Below, one piece after another: positions 53,766 to 61,996 of a DNA stretch of 64,000 nt. A program made the translations under genes and the position numbers. The DNA is from DASVBE01 sp963770375 (GTDB taxonomy: Bacteria > Actinomycetota > Actinomycetes > Streptosporangiales > Streptosporangiaceae), in contig CAVYPM010000007.1 of NCBI GenBank assembly GCA_963770375.1, positions 186,001-250,000 of the forward strand, written 5' to 3'. The notes under the pieces were generated by a model. It was not told the origin of the DNA. It ran no database searches and worked only from the letters and a program-made list of their open reading frames with translations. Within the stretch, counting starts at the first letter, position 1. The number at the start of each line of letters is the position of its first letter.

Positions 53766-53779
53766 ATCTAAACTTAGAT
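53766..53779. promoter_or_regulatory. Operator-like palindrome ATCTAA-AC-TTAGAT
   Basis: Perfect 6-2-6 palindrome in AT-rich DNA, 14 bp upstream of the TetR start and 39 bp upstream of the hydrolase start. This is a typical TetR operator position between divergent genes. Confidence 0.6.
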
Positions 53780-53818
53780 TTACCTAGTAAACGACGACTT
53801 CGAGAGGATGCGTTGCCG

Positions 53819-55306
53819 ATGACCGGCGACAGCACGGTGACCAGCCCCTTCGAGCCGGCCGGGGTCCGCCTCGGCGTGGTCCGCGGGATCAGCTACGGCC
53901 TGTTCAGTCCGCCCGGCGAGTTCGTCCCGCAGGCCCGCGCGCTTGGCGCCGGCCTGATCCGGGCCTACCTGTTCTGGAGCCAGGCCGAGCCCGGGCCCGG
54001 CCGCTACGACTGGGGCACCGTGGACCGGCTGCTCGCGCAGCTGGACGGCAGCGAGGAGGTCTGGCTCACGGTGTGCTCGTCGTCCCCGTGGGCGACCCGC
54101 CAGGCCACCGATTTCCTGCCGCCCTCCCCCGCGCACGACCAGGGCGCGTACGGCGAGTTCGTCCGGCGGCTGGTCACGCACTGCGGCGGCCGGGTCAGCT
54201 ACTGGCAGTGCGACAACGAGCCGAGCAACACCGGCCTGCTGTGGGCCGGCACCGCCGCCGAGTACGTGACCCAGCTGAAAACCTTCTACCGCGCGGTCAA
54301 GGACGCCGACCCGGCCGCCGCGGTGGTCCTCGGCGGCTGCGGGTACGACGTGCTGAGCAGCGAGCCCGGCAGCGAGCCGCGGCAGTTCTTCAGCCACCTG
54401 GCCAGGGACGGCCGCGACTTCTTCGACCTGTTCAGCGTGCACCTGTACGGCGACCTGGCCAGCGTGCCCGGCTACCTGGACGACGCCCGGCAGATCATGC
54501 GCGCGCACGGGTATGTCAAGCCGCTGCTGGCCGGCGAGCTCGCGGGCCCGCAGCCGTTCGAGTTCCCGGCCGCGATGGCGGTCGTGCAGCAGGCCTTCGC
54601 CGCCGCGTTCACCGGGGCGGAGGTGCCTGGGCAGAGCACCAGTGAGCTGACCGGGCGGGTCAGCCTGGACACCCCCGAGCACCGGGCGATGGACTCGCTC
54701 TACGCCCGGATGAGCGAGCTGCCACCCGAGCTGGCCATGTTCCTCGACGGCTGCCCGGAAGAACTCGAGGCCAGACGGCAGCGCATCCAGTGCCGCCAGA
54801 TTGTGCAGCGGACGATGCTGGCGCTGGCCGCCGGGGTACGGCGGACCGCGTACTGGAACCTGGCCCCCGAGGCCCCCGGCCCGGCCGATCACCGCCAGAT
54901 GATGAGCTTGCTGATCGGCAAACTGCCTCTGATGGATTACGGGGGCCGCGAGCTGACTGTCCGTCATCCAGCGGCGGGCACCTTCGCGCTGCTGGCCCGT
55001 CAGCTGGCCGGCGCCACCGCGGTGACCCGCCGGGAGCTGGCCGGCCACCCGTCGCTGCGGGCCTTCGAGGTCACCAGGGACGGCCGCGGCCCGCTCCTGG
55101 TTCTCTGGGACCAGCGGGACACGTTCCACGGCGAGGACGAGCCGCCCGCCGAGGTCCGCTGGCCGTGCCCGGCCCCGGCCGCCACGCTCACCGACGCGTT
55201 CGGCGAGACCTGGCCGGTGAAGGCCGACGACGGCGCACTCCCGCTGCGCGTCGGCGCCACCCCGCTGTTCGCCGAGCCCGCGCCGACGGCTACCTCAGCC
55301 GGCTGA
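53819..55306 (+). CDS. Clan GH-A glycoside hydrolase-like protein
   Basis: 495 aa from ATG 53819 with GAGAGGA upstream. TIM-barrel signs: GISYGLFSPPGEFVPQARALGAGLIRAYLFW, YWQCDNEPSN with the acid/base Glu after Asn (clan GH-A), and LLAGELAGPQPFEFP with a candidate nucleophile Glu; the C-terminal beta domain starts near residue 380. Resembles GH39/GH42-type or cellulase-like proteins. No signal peptide, so probably intracellular. Sugar specificity cannot be read. Confidence 0.75.
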   Translation: MTGDSTVTSPFEPAGVRLGVVRGISYGLFSPPGEFVPQARALGAGLIRAYLFWSQAEPGPGRYDWGTVDRLLAQLDGSEEVWLTVCSSSPWATRQATDFLPPSPAHDQGAYGEFVRRLVTHCGGRVSYWQCDNEPSNTGLLWAGTAAEYVTQLKTFYRAVKDADPAAAVVLGGCGYDVLSSEPGSEPRQFFSHLARDGRDFFDLFSVHLYGDLASVPGYLDDARQIMRAHGYVKPLLAGELAGPQPFEFPAAMAVVQQAFAAAFTGAEVPGQSTSELTGRVSLDTPEHRAMDSLYARMSELPPELAMFLDGCPEELEARRQRIQCRQIVQRTMLALAAGVRRTAYWNLAPEAPGPADHRQMMSLLIGKLPLMDYGGRELTVRHPAAGTFALLARQLAGATAVTRRELAGHPSLRAFEVTRDGRGPLLVLWDQRDTFHGEDEPPAEVRWPCPAPAATLTDAFGETWPVKADDGALPLRVGATPLFAEPAPTATSAG

Positions 55307-55329
55307 CGTCCTGGCCGCCGCCGGGCCGG

Positions 55330-55482
55330 TCAGTCCCCGGTGATGGGCGTCTTGCACGTCGGGCAGACGGTGGGCGGGTCCTCGTCCGCGATGCTGCCGC
55401 AGCGCGGGCAGACCCGCTTCAGCCAGCACGGTGCGTCGCCGGGCCGTTCTTCGGCGGGCTCACCCCGCCCCGTCTGGTACAT
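55330..55482 (-). CDS. 50-aa zinc-ribbon protein
   Basis: Small frame MYQTGRGEPAEERPGDAPCW... with two zinc knuckles, CPRCGS and CPTCKT, giving a rubredoxin/zinc-ribbon-like four-Cys site, plus one extra Cys. It starts 39 bp from the divergent arsC ATG and ends 24 bp from the convergent glycoside hydrolase stop. The compact, fully spaced fit and the motif support it as real despite its size. Function unknown. Confidence 0.7.
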   Translation of the reverse strand: MYQTGRGEPAEERPGDAPCWLKRVCPRCGSIADEDPPTVCPTCKTPITGD

Positions 55483-55508
55483 CACTCTTCCGAGTATGCC
55501 TCCGGCGG

Positions 55509-55520
55509 TACTGTGCTCAC
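55509..55520 (+). promoter_or_regulatory. Leaderless -10 of arsC
   Basis: TACTGT (55509-55514) followed by exactly 6 bases and the ATG at 55521. No ribosome-binding site is present, so transcription probably starts at the ATG. Confidence 0.5.
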
Positions 55521-55904
55521 ATGACCGATGCGGGCGTAGTCGTCTGGTACAACCCGAGCTGCTCCAAGTGCCGTGGCGCGGGCGAGCTGCTGGCCGCGTA
55601 CGGCGTGCCCGAGCAGCGGGTGTTCTACCTGGACAACCCGCCGTCAGAAGCCGAGATCGCCCGGGTGCTCGCGCTCCTGGGCACCGATGACCCGCGGGCG
55701 CTGATGCGCACGGGCGAGCCCAGGTACGCCGAGCTCGGCCTGGCCGGCGCCAGCCGGGACGAGCTGATCGCGGCCATGGCCCGCTACCCCGAGCTGATCG
55801 AGCGGCCGGTGGTCATCTGGCCGGACCGGGCCATCGTGGCCCGCCCGCCCGAACTGCTGCTCCCGCTGCTCGAGGCCGGCAGCGGTGCTCAGGCTCGCGA
55901 CTAG
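55521..55904 (+). CDS. arsC: ArsC-family arsenate reductase (thioredoxin fold)
   Basis: 127 aa. WYNPSCSKCRGAGELLAAYGV carries the catalytic Cys in the ArsC position; YLDNPPSEAEIARVLALLG, LMRTGEPRYAELGL and IERPVVIWPDRAIVARPPE are the remaining family motifs (Arg residues binding arsenate). Reduces arsenate with a small thiol, or acts as an Spx/YffB-like relative. No arsenite pump gene is nearby. Its stop overlaps the convergent gene. Confidence 0.9.
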   Translation: MTDAGVVVWYNPSCSKCRGAGELLAAYGVPEQRVFYLDNPPSEAEIARVLALLGTDDPRALMRTGEPRYAELGLAGASRDELIAAMARYPELIERPVVIWPDRAIVARPPELLLPLLEAGSGAQARD

Positions 55905-56527
55905 CGGGCCGTGGCGAAGACCCCGCGGACACGTGTGCCATCAGGCAAGCGCCAGGGAGCGGAAAGACCTGCCTCACTGAGGCTGTCGCCGGGCTCAAGA
56001 ACCCTGTTGATCCGCAAGCTGAGCTCGCCAGCCCGTAGATCGGTGCCGGATGGCCCGTTGGCCGCCACTTCGGACCAGGCCGGCGTCAGCGGGCCCTTCG
56101 CCACCGGCTGAGCGAGGACTGTCGGGTCCGCCGTATTGCTGACGCTCTGTGCCTGCGGCTCGGCGTCTCCCTGGATAAGAGCCACCAGTTGAGCGCGCAG
56201 AACCGGATCGTGGACGCCGTCGTAAATCCAGCGGAGCCCCAGCACCCCGTGCTCCGAGGTCCCGATCAGCGCGCCGTCAGCGCCGGCCAGCGCGCCCGCC
56301 CGGTAGGTCATCGGTATCTGGTACGCAGTCGCCCGGTCCCCGGATCCGTCAGTGACCACCATGAACTCGATGCCGACCTCGCCCTGCGGGTCATCGAGCC
56401 GGAACCCGCCAGCCCGGGCCAGCTCCGGTTCCTGCCCCGTCTGGCGATACCACGGCTGAGCAGGCAGCCAGACCGCCAGCAGGTCCAGCTTGCCCGGGTT
56501 CATCGTGGTGTTGTGGATGATGGCCAT
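55901..56527 (-). CDS. Maltokinase N-terminal cap-like protein
   Basis: 208 aa from ATG 56527 (MAIIHNTTMNPGKLDLLAVWLPAQPWYRQTG). The segment FRLDDPQGEVGIEFMVVTDGSG, the YQIPMTYRAGAL strand and the LIGTSEHGVLGLRWIYDGVHDPVL region match the cap domain that precedes the kinase fold in Pep2/Mak1 maltokinases. Here the cap stands alone, and the kinase domain is absent. Could bind maltose-type ligands or another partner; no trehalose or glucan genes lie nearby. Confidence 0.78.
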   Translation of the reverse strand: MAIIHNTTMNPGKLDLLAVWLPAQPWYRQTGQEPELARAGGFRLDDPQGEVGIEFMVVTDGSGDRATAYQIPMTYRAGALAGADGALIGTSEHGVLGLRWIYDGVHDPVLRAQLVALIQGDAEPQAQSVSNTADPTVLAQPVAKGPLTPAWSEVAANGPSGTDLRAGELSLRINRVLEPGDSLSEAGLSAPWRLPDGTRVRGVFATAR

Positions 56528-56713
56528 ACCTCGCCGGTCTCCTCTCGTTAACGGCCGTCGGCGGAGAATAGCCGGGAGATAGGTGAGTTCACCGATGCCC
56601 AGCATCCGCCGGACTGCCATCGTGGCCCTCATAGCCACAGTGCGCGAGCGACCCCGGGATGAAAGTGACCGGCGTTCGGGCGTTCATACGGAGCACAGCT
56701 GGAGGGCAGGCTC

Positions 56714-56998
56714 ATGCACGCAGTCATCGGACGGGTCAGGATCAAGCCGGGCCATGCGGACGAGACGCTGGCGATGATCGGCGGGGGTGTCATGATGCTG
56801 AAGGGCATGGCCGGCTCGGCGGGCGGCTACTGGGCGCGAAGCCCGGGGGATGACATCATCCAGCATTCGTTCTGGCTCTTCGATACGGAGGAGAACGCCC
56901 GTGCCGCGGAGGCGGTCTTCAGCCAGCTGCGCGACATGCCCGAGGCGCCAGCGACGTTCGTCAGCGTCGATGTCTGTGAGATTGCCGGGCACGCCTAG
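56714..56998 (+). CDS. ABM-like dimeric alpha/beta-barrel protein
   Basis: 94 aa from ATG 56714, preceded by GGAGGGC. A ferredoxin-like pattern (MHAVIGRVRIKPGHADETLAMI, HSFWLFDTEENARAAEAVFSQL, FVSVDVCEIAGHA) is typical of antibiotic-biosynthesis-monooxygenase/stress-responsive barrel proteins. May act as a cofactor-free oxygenase or a stress protein. Confidence 0.78.
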   Translation: MHAVIGRVRIKPGHADETLAMIGGGVMMLKGMAGSAGGYWARSPGDDIIQHSFWLFDTEENARAAEAVFSQLRDMPEAPATFVSVDVCEIAGHA

Positions 56999-57042
56999 CG
57001 TGGCAAGGGCTCTGCGGCAAGGGCTCTGAGGTGCCGGCCGTA

Positions 57043-58206
57043 CTAGGCGCTGGCGCGGGCCTGGCCGGGCAGGCCTAGCTGGCGGGCGATGATCATGCGC
57101 TGCGCCTCGGAGGTGCCCTCGCCGATCTCGAGGATCTTGGCGTCCCGGTAGAACCTGGCCACCGGGTACTCGTTCATGAACCCGTAGCCGCCGAAGATCT
57201 GGGTCGCGGCCCGGGCGTTGTCCATTGCGGCGTTCGAGGCAATCAGCTTGGCCATGGCCGCTTCCTGCTTCGCCGGCTGCCCGGCGGCCAGCCGGGACGC
57301 CGCCGCGTACCAGGCCGTCCTGGCCGCGTAGCAGCGGGCCTGCATGTCCGCGATCGTGAACTGGATGGCCTGGTACTCACCGATGGCCCGGCCGAACGAC
57401 CGGCGCTCGCCCGCGTACCGCAGGCACTCATCGACACAGCCCTGGGCCAGCCCCACGGACAGCGCGGCGATCGCGACCCGGCCCTCGTCCAGCGTGCTCA
57501 GGAACTGGGCGTAGCCGCGGCCCCGCTGGCCGAGCAGGTTCCCCTCCGGCACACGCACGCTGTCGAAGAACAGTTCCCTGGTGTCCGACGCGCACCAGCC
57601 GACCTTGGACAGGTGGCCGCCGACGGTCAGACCGGGGCTGCCGGCTGGCACCAGGAACGCCGAGATCTCCTTGTCCCCGGTCTTCGCGGCGACCGTGATC
57701 AGCGAGGTGATGTCGGTGCCCGCGTTGGTGATGAAGGCCTTGGAGCCGCTGATGACCCACTCGCCGCCGTCCTGCCGGGCGGTGGTCCGCATTCCGCCGG
57801 GCACATCCGTGCCGCCGCCGGGCTCGGTCAGCCCGAACGCGGCCAGTTGCTCGCCCGCGCACAGGGCGGGCAGCCACTGGCGCTTCTGCTCCTCGGTGCC
57901 GAACCGGTAGACCGGCGTGGCGCCCAGGCAGACCGCGGCCTCCAGGGTGATCGCCACCGACGAGTCGACCCGGCCCAGTTCCTCGATGGCCAGGCAGACG
58001 GCCAGCAGGTCGCCGCCCATGCCGCCGTACTCCTCCGGGAACGGCAGGCCGAACAGGCCCATCTTGGCCATCGCGGCGATCAGCGGGTACGGGAACGCGC
58101 TCCGCTCGTAGTAGTCGCCGATCACCGGGGCGACCTCGTCCCTGGCGAACGCCGCCACCGTTTCCCGCAGCGCCTCGTGCTCGCTGCTCAGGGTGAAATC
58201 AATCAC
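57043..58206 (-). CDS. fadE19: Acyl-CoA dehydrogenase (FadE19/isovaleryl type)
   Basis: 387 aa from GTG 58206 (MIDFTLSSEHEALRETVAAFA), with GGGAAGAG upstream. FAFGLTEPGGGTDVPGGMRT, FITNAGTDITSLITVAA, SFGRAIGEYQAIQFTIADMQA and IFGGYGFMNEYPVARFYRDAKILEIGEGTSEAQRMIIARQL are ACAD hallmarks; the Glu in ILEIGEGTSE fits the catalytic base of short-chain enzymes. Third gene after accD1 and accA1, overlapping accA1 by 8 bp. In M. tuberculosis the same order serves leucine degradation, so isovaleryl- or branched-chain acyl-CoA is the likely substrate. Confidence 0.9.
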   Translation of the reverse strand: MIDFTLSSEHEALRETVAAFARDEVAPVIGDYYERSAFPYPLIAAMAKMGLFGLPFPEEYGGMGGDLLAVCLAIEELGRVDSSVAITLEAAVCLGATPVYRFGTEEQKRQWLPALCAGEQLAAFGLTEPGGGTDVPGGMRTTARQDGGEWVISGSKAFITNAGTDITSLITVAAKTGDKEISAFLVPAGSPGLTVGGHLSKVGWCASDTRELFFDSVRVPEGNLLGQRGRGYAQFLSTLDEGRVAIAALSVGLAQGCVDECLRYAGERRSFGRAIGEYQAIQFTIADMQARCYAARTAWYAAASRLAAGQPAKQEAAMAKLIASNAAMDNARAATQIFGGYGFMNEYPVARFYRDAKILEIGEGTSEAQRMIIARQLGLPGQARASA

Positions 58207-60295
58207 TGCTCTTCCCTTTCCTGTCCGCCAGTTGGCCCTCGGGTCCGCCGGCCGCGGAAATGACGGCCAGTACCTGGTCCAGGGCGACCAGCGCACCGGC
58301 CCGCACCGGCAGTTCGGTGACCGTTCCGGCCACCGGGGCCACCACGGTGTGCTCCATCTTCATCGCCTCGACCACGACCAGCGGCTGGCCGGGCAGCACG
58401 TCCTCGCCCACCGCGGCCTTCACCGCCTGCACGGTGCCCGGCATCGGGCTGCGCACCGCGCCCGCGGCGGCCTGCGGCCCGGCCGCCCGGCGGCTGGGCG
58501 GCGGCGTGGTGTCCAGCGCCCAGGCGTGCCCGTCCCGGCCCAGCCAGCGCACCGGGCCGTCGGCGGCCCGGGTGAACCGGGACTCCGCGCCGCCGTAGAT
58601 GACCACCAGCTCGTCACCGTCCCGGCGGGCCGCGGCGGGCACCGGGTCGCCGTCGCCGATGGCGACCTCGGCGGCGTGCGGCCGGCCGCGGACCGCGACC
58701 TGGCGGCCGGCGACCGGCCAGCGGGTCCAGGCGGGGCCGCCGGGCCGCCAGCCGTCCGGGATCTGCCACGGCCCGGGCGCGGCGGTCTCCAGGTCGAGCG
58801 CGCAGTCCAGGGCGGCCGCGGCGAGCACCTCGTCCGGGACCGGCTCCGCACCCGCAGCGGCGGCCCCATGCTGGCCAGTACCGTGCTGGCCAGTACCGTC
58901 CTGGCCGGCCGCGAGCCGCTCGGCCAGCCCGGTGTCCAGGCGGCCGGCCTGCACCTCCGGATCGGCCAGCAGCGCGCGCAGGAAGGCCACGTTGGTCCGC
59001 ACCCCGAGCAGCGTGTAGGAGGCCAGCGCCTGGTCCAGACGGCGCAGCGCGGCCGGCCGGTCAGGACCGTACGCGATCACCTTCGCCAGCATCGGGTCGT
59101 ACCCGCCGCCGACCTCGCTGCCCTCGGTCAGCCCGGAGTCGACCCGCACCGACGGCAGCTCCGGCTCGGCCAGCCGCAGCACCCGCCCGCCGGTGGGCAG
59201 GAACCCGCGGGCCGGGTCCTCGGCGTAGACCCGGGCCTCGGCCGCGTGCCCGGCGAACCGCACGTCCTCCTGCCGCATCGGCAGCGGCTCCCCCGCGGCC
59301 ACCCGCAGCTGGAGCTCGACCAGGTCCAGCGGGCCGGACGGGGCGGGCGGGTCGGCTTCCACTGTCACGGCCAGCTCGGTGACCGGGTGCTCGACCTGGA
59401 GCCGGGTGTTCATCTCCATGAAGAAGTACTCGTCCGGGCGGTCCGCGGAGACGATGTACTCCACCGTCCCGGCACCGGTGTAGCCGACCGCCTGGGCTGC
59501 GGCGACCGCGCTGGCGCCCATCGCGGCCCGGGTCCGGGCGCCGCGCTCGCCGCCGTCGGCCAGCAGCGGCGACGGGGCCTCCTCGATGATCTTCTGGTGC
59601 CGCCGCTGCAGGCTGCACTCGCGCTCGCCGAGGTGCACCGCGTGGCCGTGCGCGTCGGCGAAGACCTGGATCTCGATGTGCCGCGGGCTGGTGATGAAGC
59701 GCTCGACGAGCAGCGTGCCGTCGCCGAACGACGCGACGGCCTCCCGGCGGGCCCCGGCGATCGCGGCGTCCAGCGCTTCGATGTCGCGGACCAGCCGCAT
59801 GCCCTTGCCGCCTCCCCCGGCCGACGGCTTGAGCAGCACCGGGTGGCCCTCCGCCAGCCCGATGGCCAGTGCCGCCTCGGCCAGCTGCGCGTCGGTCAGC
59901 GAGGGGTCGTCGCTGCCCGGCACGACCGGCACGCCCGCGGCCGCCACCGTCCGCTTGGCCGCGATCTTGTCGCCCATGGCGGCGATCGCGCCCGGCGGCG
60001 GGCCGACGAAGACCAGGCCGTTCTCCGCGCAGGCCCGGGCCAGCGCCGGGTTCTCGGCCAGGAACCCGTACCCGGGGTGCACCGCCTCGGCGCCGCTGCG
60101 CCGGGCCGCGCCGATGACGTCGTCCACGGACAGGTAGCTGCCGATCAGCACCGCGGCGTCGGCGTCGGCCGCGGCCCGCCCGGCGGCGTCCTCGGCTGTG
60201 CAGGTCACCACCGACCGGATGGCCAGCCGGCGGAGGGTCCGGGTGATCCGGACGGCGATCTCGCCGCGGTTCGCGATCAGGACGGTACGGAACAT
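58199..60295 (-). CDS. accA1: Acyl-CoA carboxylase alpha (biotin carboxylase + BCCP)
   Basis: 698 aa. Biotin carboxylase domain to about residue 450 (VLIANRGEIAVRITRTLRRL, KPSAGGGGKGMRLV, FFMEMNTRLQVEHPVTE), a BT-like linker and a C-terminal biotinyl domain with VEAMKMEHTVVAPVAG (Lys biotinylated). Pairs with the carboxyltransferase encoded 2 bp upstream, forming a methylcrotonyl-CoA-type carboxylase. A Gly/Gln/His 5-residue repeat (near nucleotide 58880) lies in the linker. ATG 60295. Confidence 0.95.
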   Translation of the reverse strand: MFRTVLIANRGEIAVRITRTLRRLAIRSVVTCTAEDAAGRAAADADAAVLIGSYLSVDDVIGAARRSGAEAVHPGYGFLAENPALARACAENGLVFVGPPPGAIAAMGDKIAAKRTVAAAGVPVVPGSDDPSLTDAQLAEAALAIGLAEGHPVLLKPSAGGGGKGMRLVRDIEALDAAIAGARREAVASFGDGTLLVERFITSPRHIEIQVFADAHGHAVHLGERECSLQRRHQKIIEEAPSPLLADGGERGARTRAAMGASAVAAAQAVGYTGAGTVEYIVSADRPDEYFFMEMNTRLQVEHPVTELAVTVEADPPAPSGPLDLVELQLRVAAGEPLPMRQEDVRFAGHAAEARVYAEDPARGFLPTGGRVLRLAEPELPSVRVDSGLTEGSEVGGGYDPMLAKVIAYGPDRPAALRRLDQALASYTLLGVRTNVAFLRALLADPEVQAGRLDTGLAERLAAGQDGTGQHGTGQHGAAAAGAEPVPDEVLAAAALDCALDLETAAPGPWQIPDGWRPGGPAWTRWPVAGRQVAVRGRPHAAEVAIGDGDPVPAAARRDGDELVVIYGGAESRFTRAADGPVRWLGRDGHAWALDTTPPPSRRAAGPQAAAGAVRSPMPGTVQAVKAAVGEDVLPGQPLVVVEAMKMEHTVVAPVAGTVTELPVRAGALVALDQVLAVISAAGGPEGQLADRKGKSSD

Positions 60296-60297
60296 GC

Positions 60298-61902
60298 TCA
60301 CATCCGGAAGACGCCGTAGCGGACCGGCTCCAGCGGCGCCCCGGCCGCGGCGGCCAGGCCCAGGCCGAGCACCCGGCGGGTATCGGCCGGGTCGATGACG
60401 CCGTCGTCCCAGATCCGCGCGGTGGAGTAGTACGGGCTGCCCTGGTGCTCGTACTGCTCGCGGATGGGCCGCCGGAACTCCTCTTCCTCCTGGGCGGTCC
60501 AGGCGTCGCCGAGCTGGTCGCGGCGGACGGTGGCGAGCACCGCGGCGGCCTGCTCGCCGCCCATCACCGAGATCCTGGCGTTCGGCCACATCCACAGGAA
60601 CCGTGGCGAGTAAGCCCGGCCGCACATGGCGTAGTTGCCGGCCCCGAACGACCCGCCGATCACCACGGTCAGCTTGGGCACCCGGGCGCAGGCCACCGCG
60701 GTGACCATCTTGGCGCCGTGCTTGGCGATCCCGCCCGACTCGTACTCGCGGCCGACCATGAACCCGGTGATGTTCTGCAGGAACACCAGCGGTATCGCGC
60801 GCTGGTCGCACAGCTCCACGAAGTGCGCGCCCTTGAGCGCGGACTCGCTGAACAGGATGCCGTTGTTGGCCACGATTCCCACCGGGTGGCCGTGGATCCG
60901 GGCGAACCCGGTGACCAGCGTGGCCCCGTAGCGCTGCTTGAACTCGTGGAACCGGCTGCCGTCCACCACCCGGGCGATGACCTCGCGGACGTCGTACGGC
61001 GTGCGCAGGTCGGCCGGTATCACCCCGGCCAGCCCGGCCGGGTCCACCGCGGGCTCCTGCGCCGCGGTGACCTCCCACGGCGGCGCGGCGGCCGGGCCGA
61101 GCGTGGCCACGACCGACCGGACGATGCGCAGCGCGTGCTGGTCGTCGTCGGCCAGGTGGTCGGCCACCCCTGACACCCGCGAGTGCAGGTCCCCGCCGCC
61201 CAGTTCCTCGGCCGTGACGACTTCGCCGGTCGCCGCCTTTACCAGCGGCGGGCCGCCGAGGAAGATCGTGCCCTGGTCCCGGACGATCACGGTCTCGTCG
61301 CTCATCGCGGGCACGTACGCGCCGCCCGCGGTGCACGAGCCGAGCACCGCGGCGATCTGCGGGATGCCGCGGGCCGACAGCGTGGCCTGGTTGTAGAAGA
61401 TCCGGCCGAAGTGCTCCCGGTCCGGGAACACCTCGTCCTGGCGGGGCAGGAACGCGCCGCCGGAGTCGACCAGGTACACGCACGGCAGCCGGTTCTGCAG
61501 CGCGATCTCCTGGGCCCGCAGGTGCTTCTTGACCGTCACCGGGTAGTAGGTGCCGCCCTTGACCGTGGCGTCGTTGGCCACGATCACGCATTCCCGGCCG
61601 GACACCCGGCCGATCCCGGTGATGATGCCGGCGCCGGGCGCCTCGTCGTCGTACATCCCGCCCGCGGCCAGCGGGGACAGCTCGAGGAACGGCGAGGCGG
61701 GGTCGAGCAGCCCGGCGACACGGTCCCTGGGCAGCAGCTTGCCGCGGGCGGTGTGCCGGTCCCTGGCCCGCTGCGGCCCGCCGCGCGCGGCCACCGCCAG
61801 CCGGTCCCTGAGCTCGCCCGCAAGGGCCTCGTTCACCTTGGCGTTCTGCTGGAACACCGGATCCTGCGGGTCGGCCAGCGTCCCCAGCCGTGGCGTGTCC
61901 AC
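60298..61902 (-). CDS. accD1: Acyl-CoA carboxylase beta (methylcrotonyl-CoA type)
   Basis: 534-aa carboxyltransferase. RARDRHTARGKLLPRDRV, DSGGAFLPRQDEVFPD, SCTAGGAYVPAMSDE, LVFLQNITGFMVGREYESGGIAKHGAKMV and GGSFGAGNYAMCGRAYSPRFLWMWPNARISVMGGEQAA are diagnostic for the MCC-beta/AccD1 group. With AccA1 it carboxylates 3-methylcrotonyl-CoA in leucine breakdown. First gene of the operon, divergent from a TetR gene with a 16-bp palindrome between. Confidence 0.95.
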   Translation of the reverse strand: MDTPRLGTLADPQDPVFQQNAKVNEALAGELRDRLAVAARGGPQRARDRHTARGKLLPRDRVAGLLDPASPFLELSPLAAGGMYDDEAPGAGIITGIGRVSGRECVIVANDATVKGGTYYPVTVKKHLRAQEIALQNRLPCVYLVDSGGAFLPRQDEVFPDREHFGRIFYNQATLSARGIPQIAAVLGSCTAGGAYVPAMSDETVIVRDQGTIFLGGPPLVKAATGEVVTAEELGGGDLHSRVSGVADHLADDDQHALRIVRSVVATLGPAAAPPWEVTAAQEPAVDPAGLAGVIPADLRTPYDVREVIARVVDGSRFHEFKQRYGATLVTGFARIHGHPVGIVANNGILFSESALKGAHFVELCDQRAIPLVFLQNITGFMVGREYESGGIAKHGAKMVTAVACARVPKLTVVIGGSFGAGNYAMCGRAYSPRFLWMWPNARISVMGGEQAAAVLATVRRDQLGDAWTAQEEEEFRRPIREQYEHQGSPYYSTARIWDDGVIDPADTRRVLGLGLAAAAGAPLEPVRYGVFRM

Positions 61903-61934
61903 CGTCTCCTCCCGCCGGATGGCGGCATTTACCA

Positions 61935-61950
61935 GTTAATGCGCATTAAC
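61935..61950. promoter_or_regulatory. Perfect palindrome GTTAATGCGCATTAAC (TetR operator candidate)
   Basis: 8+8-bp palindrome in AT-rich DNA between divergent accD1 (33 bp from its ATG) and the TetR gene. A second GTTAAC-containing half-site follows at about 61960. The expected site for the adjacent regulator. Confidence 0.7.
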
Positions 61951-61996
61951 AATGCCGATGTTAACAACTATTAACCGCGCCGTCTACACTCCGGCT

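Noticed and set aside
53819..61902. Biosynthetic gene cluster
   Set aside because: The ABM-like protein, hydrolases, TetR genes and oxidoreductases are scattered in separate transcription units and no PKS, NRPS, terpene or RiPP core enzyme is present.
57613..61974. Large plus-strand frames opposite the acyl-CoA carboxylase operon
   Set aside because: Long only because of GC bias; His/Arg/Val-rich, no motifs, and fully opposite genes with diagnostic carboxylase signatures.
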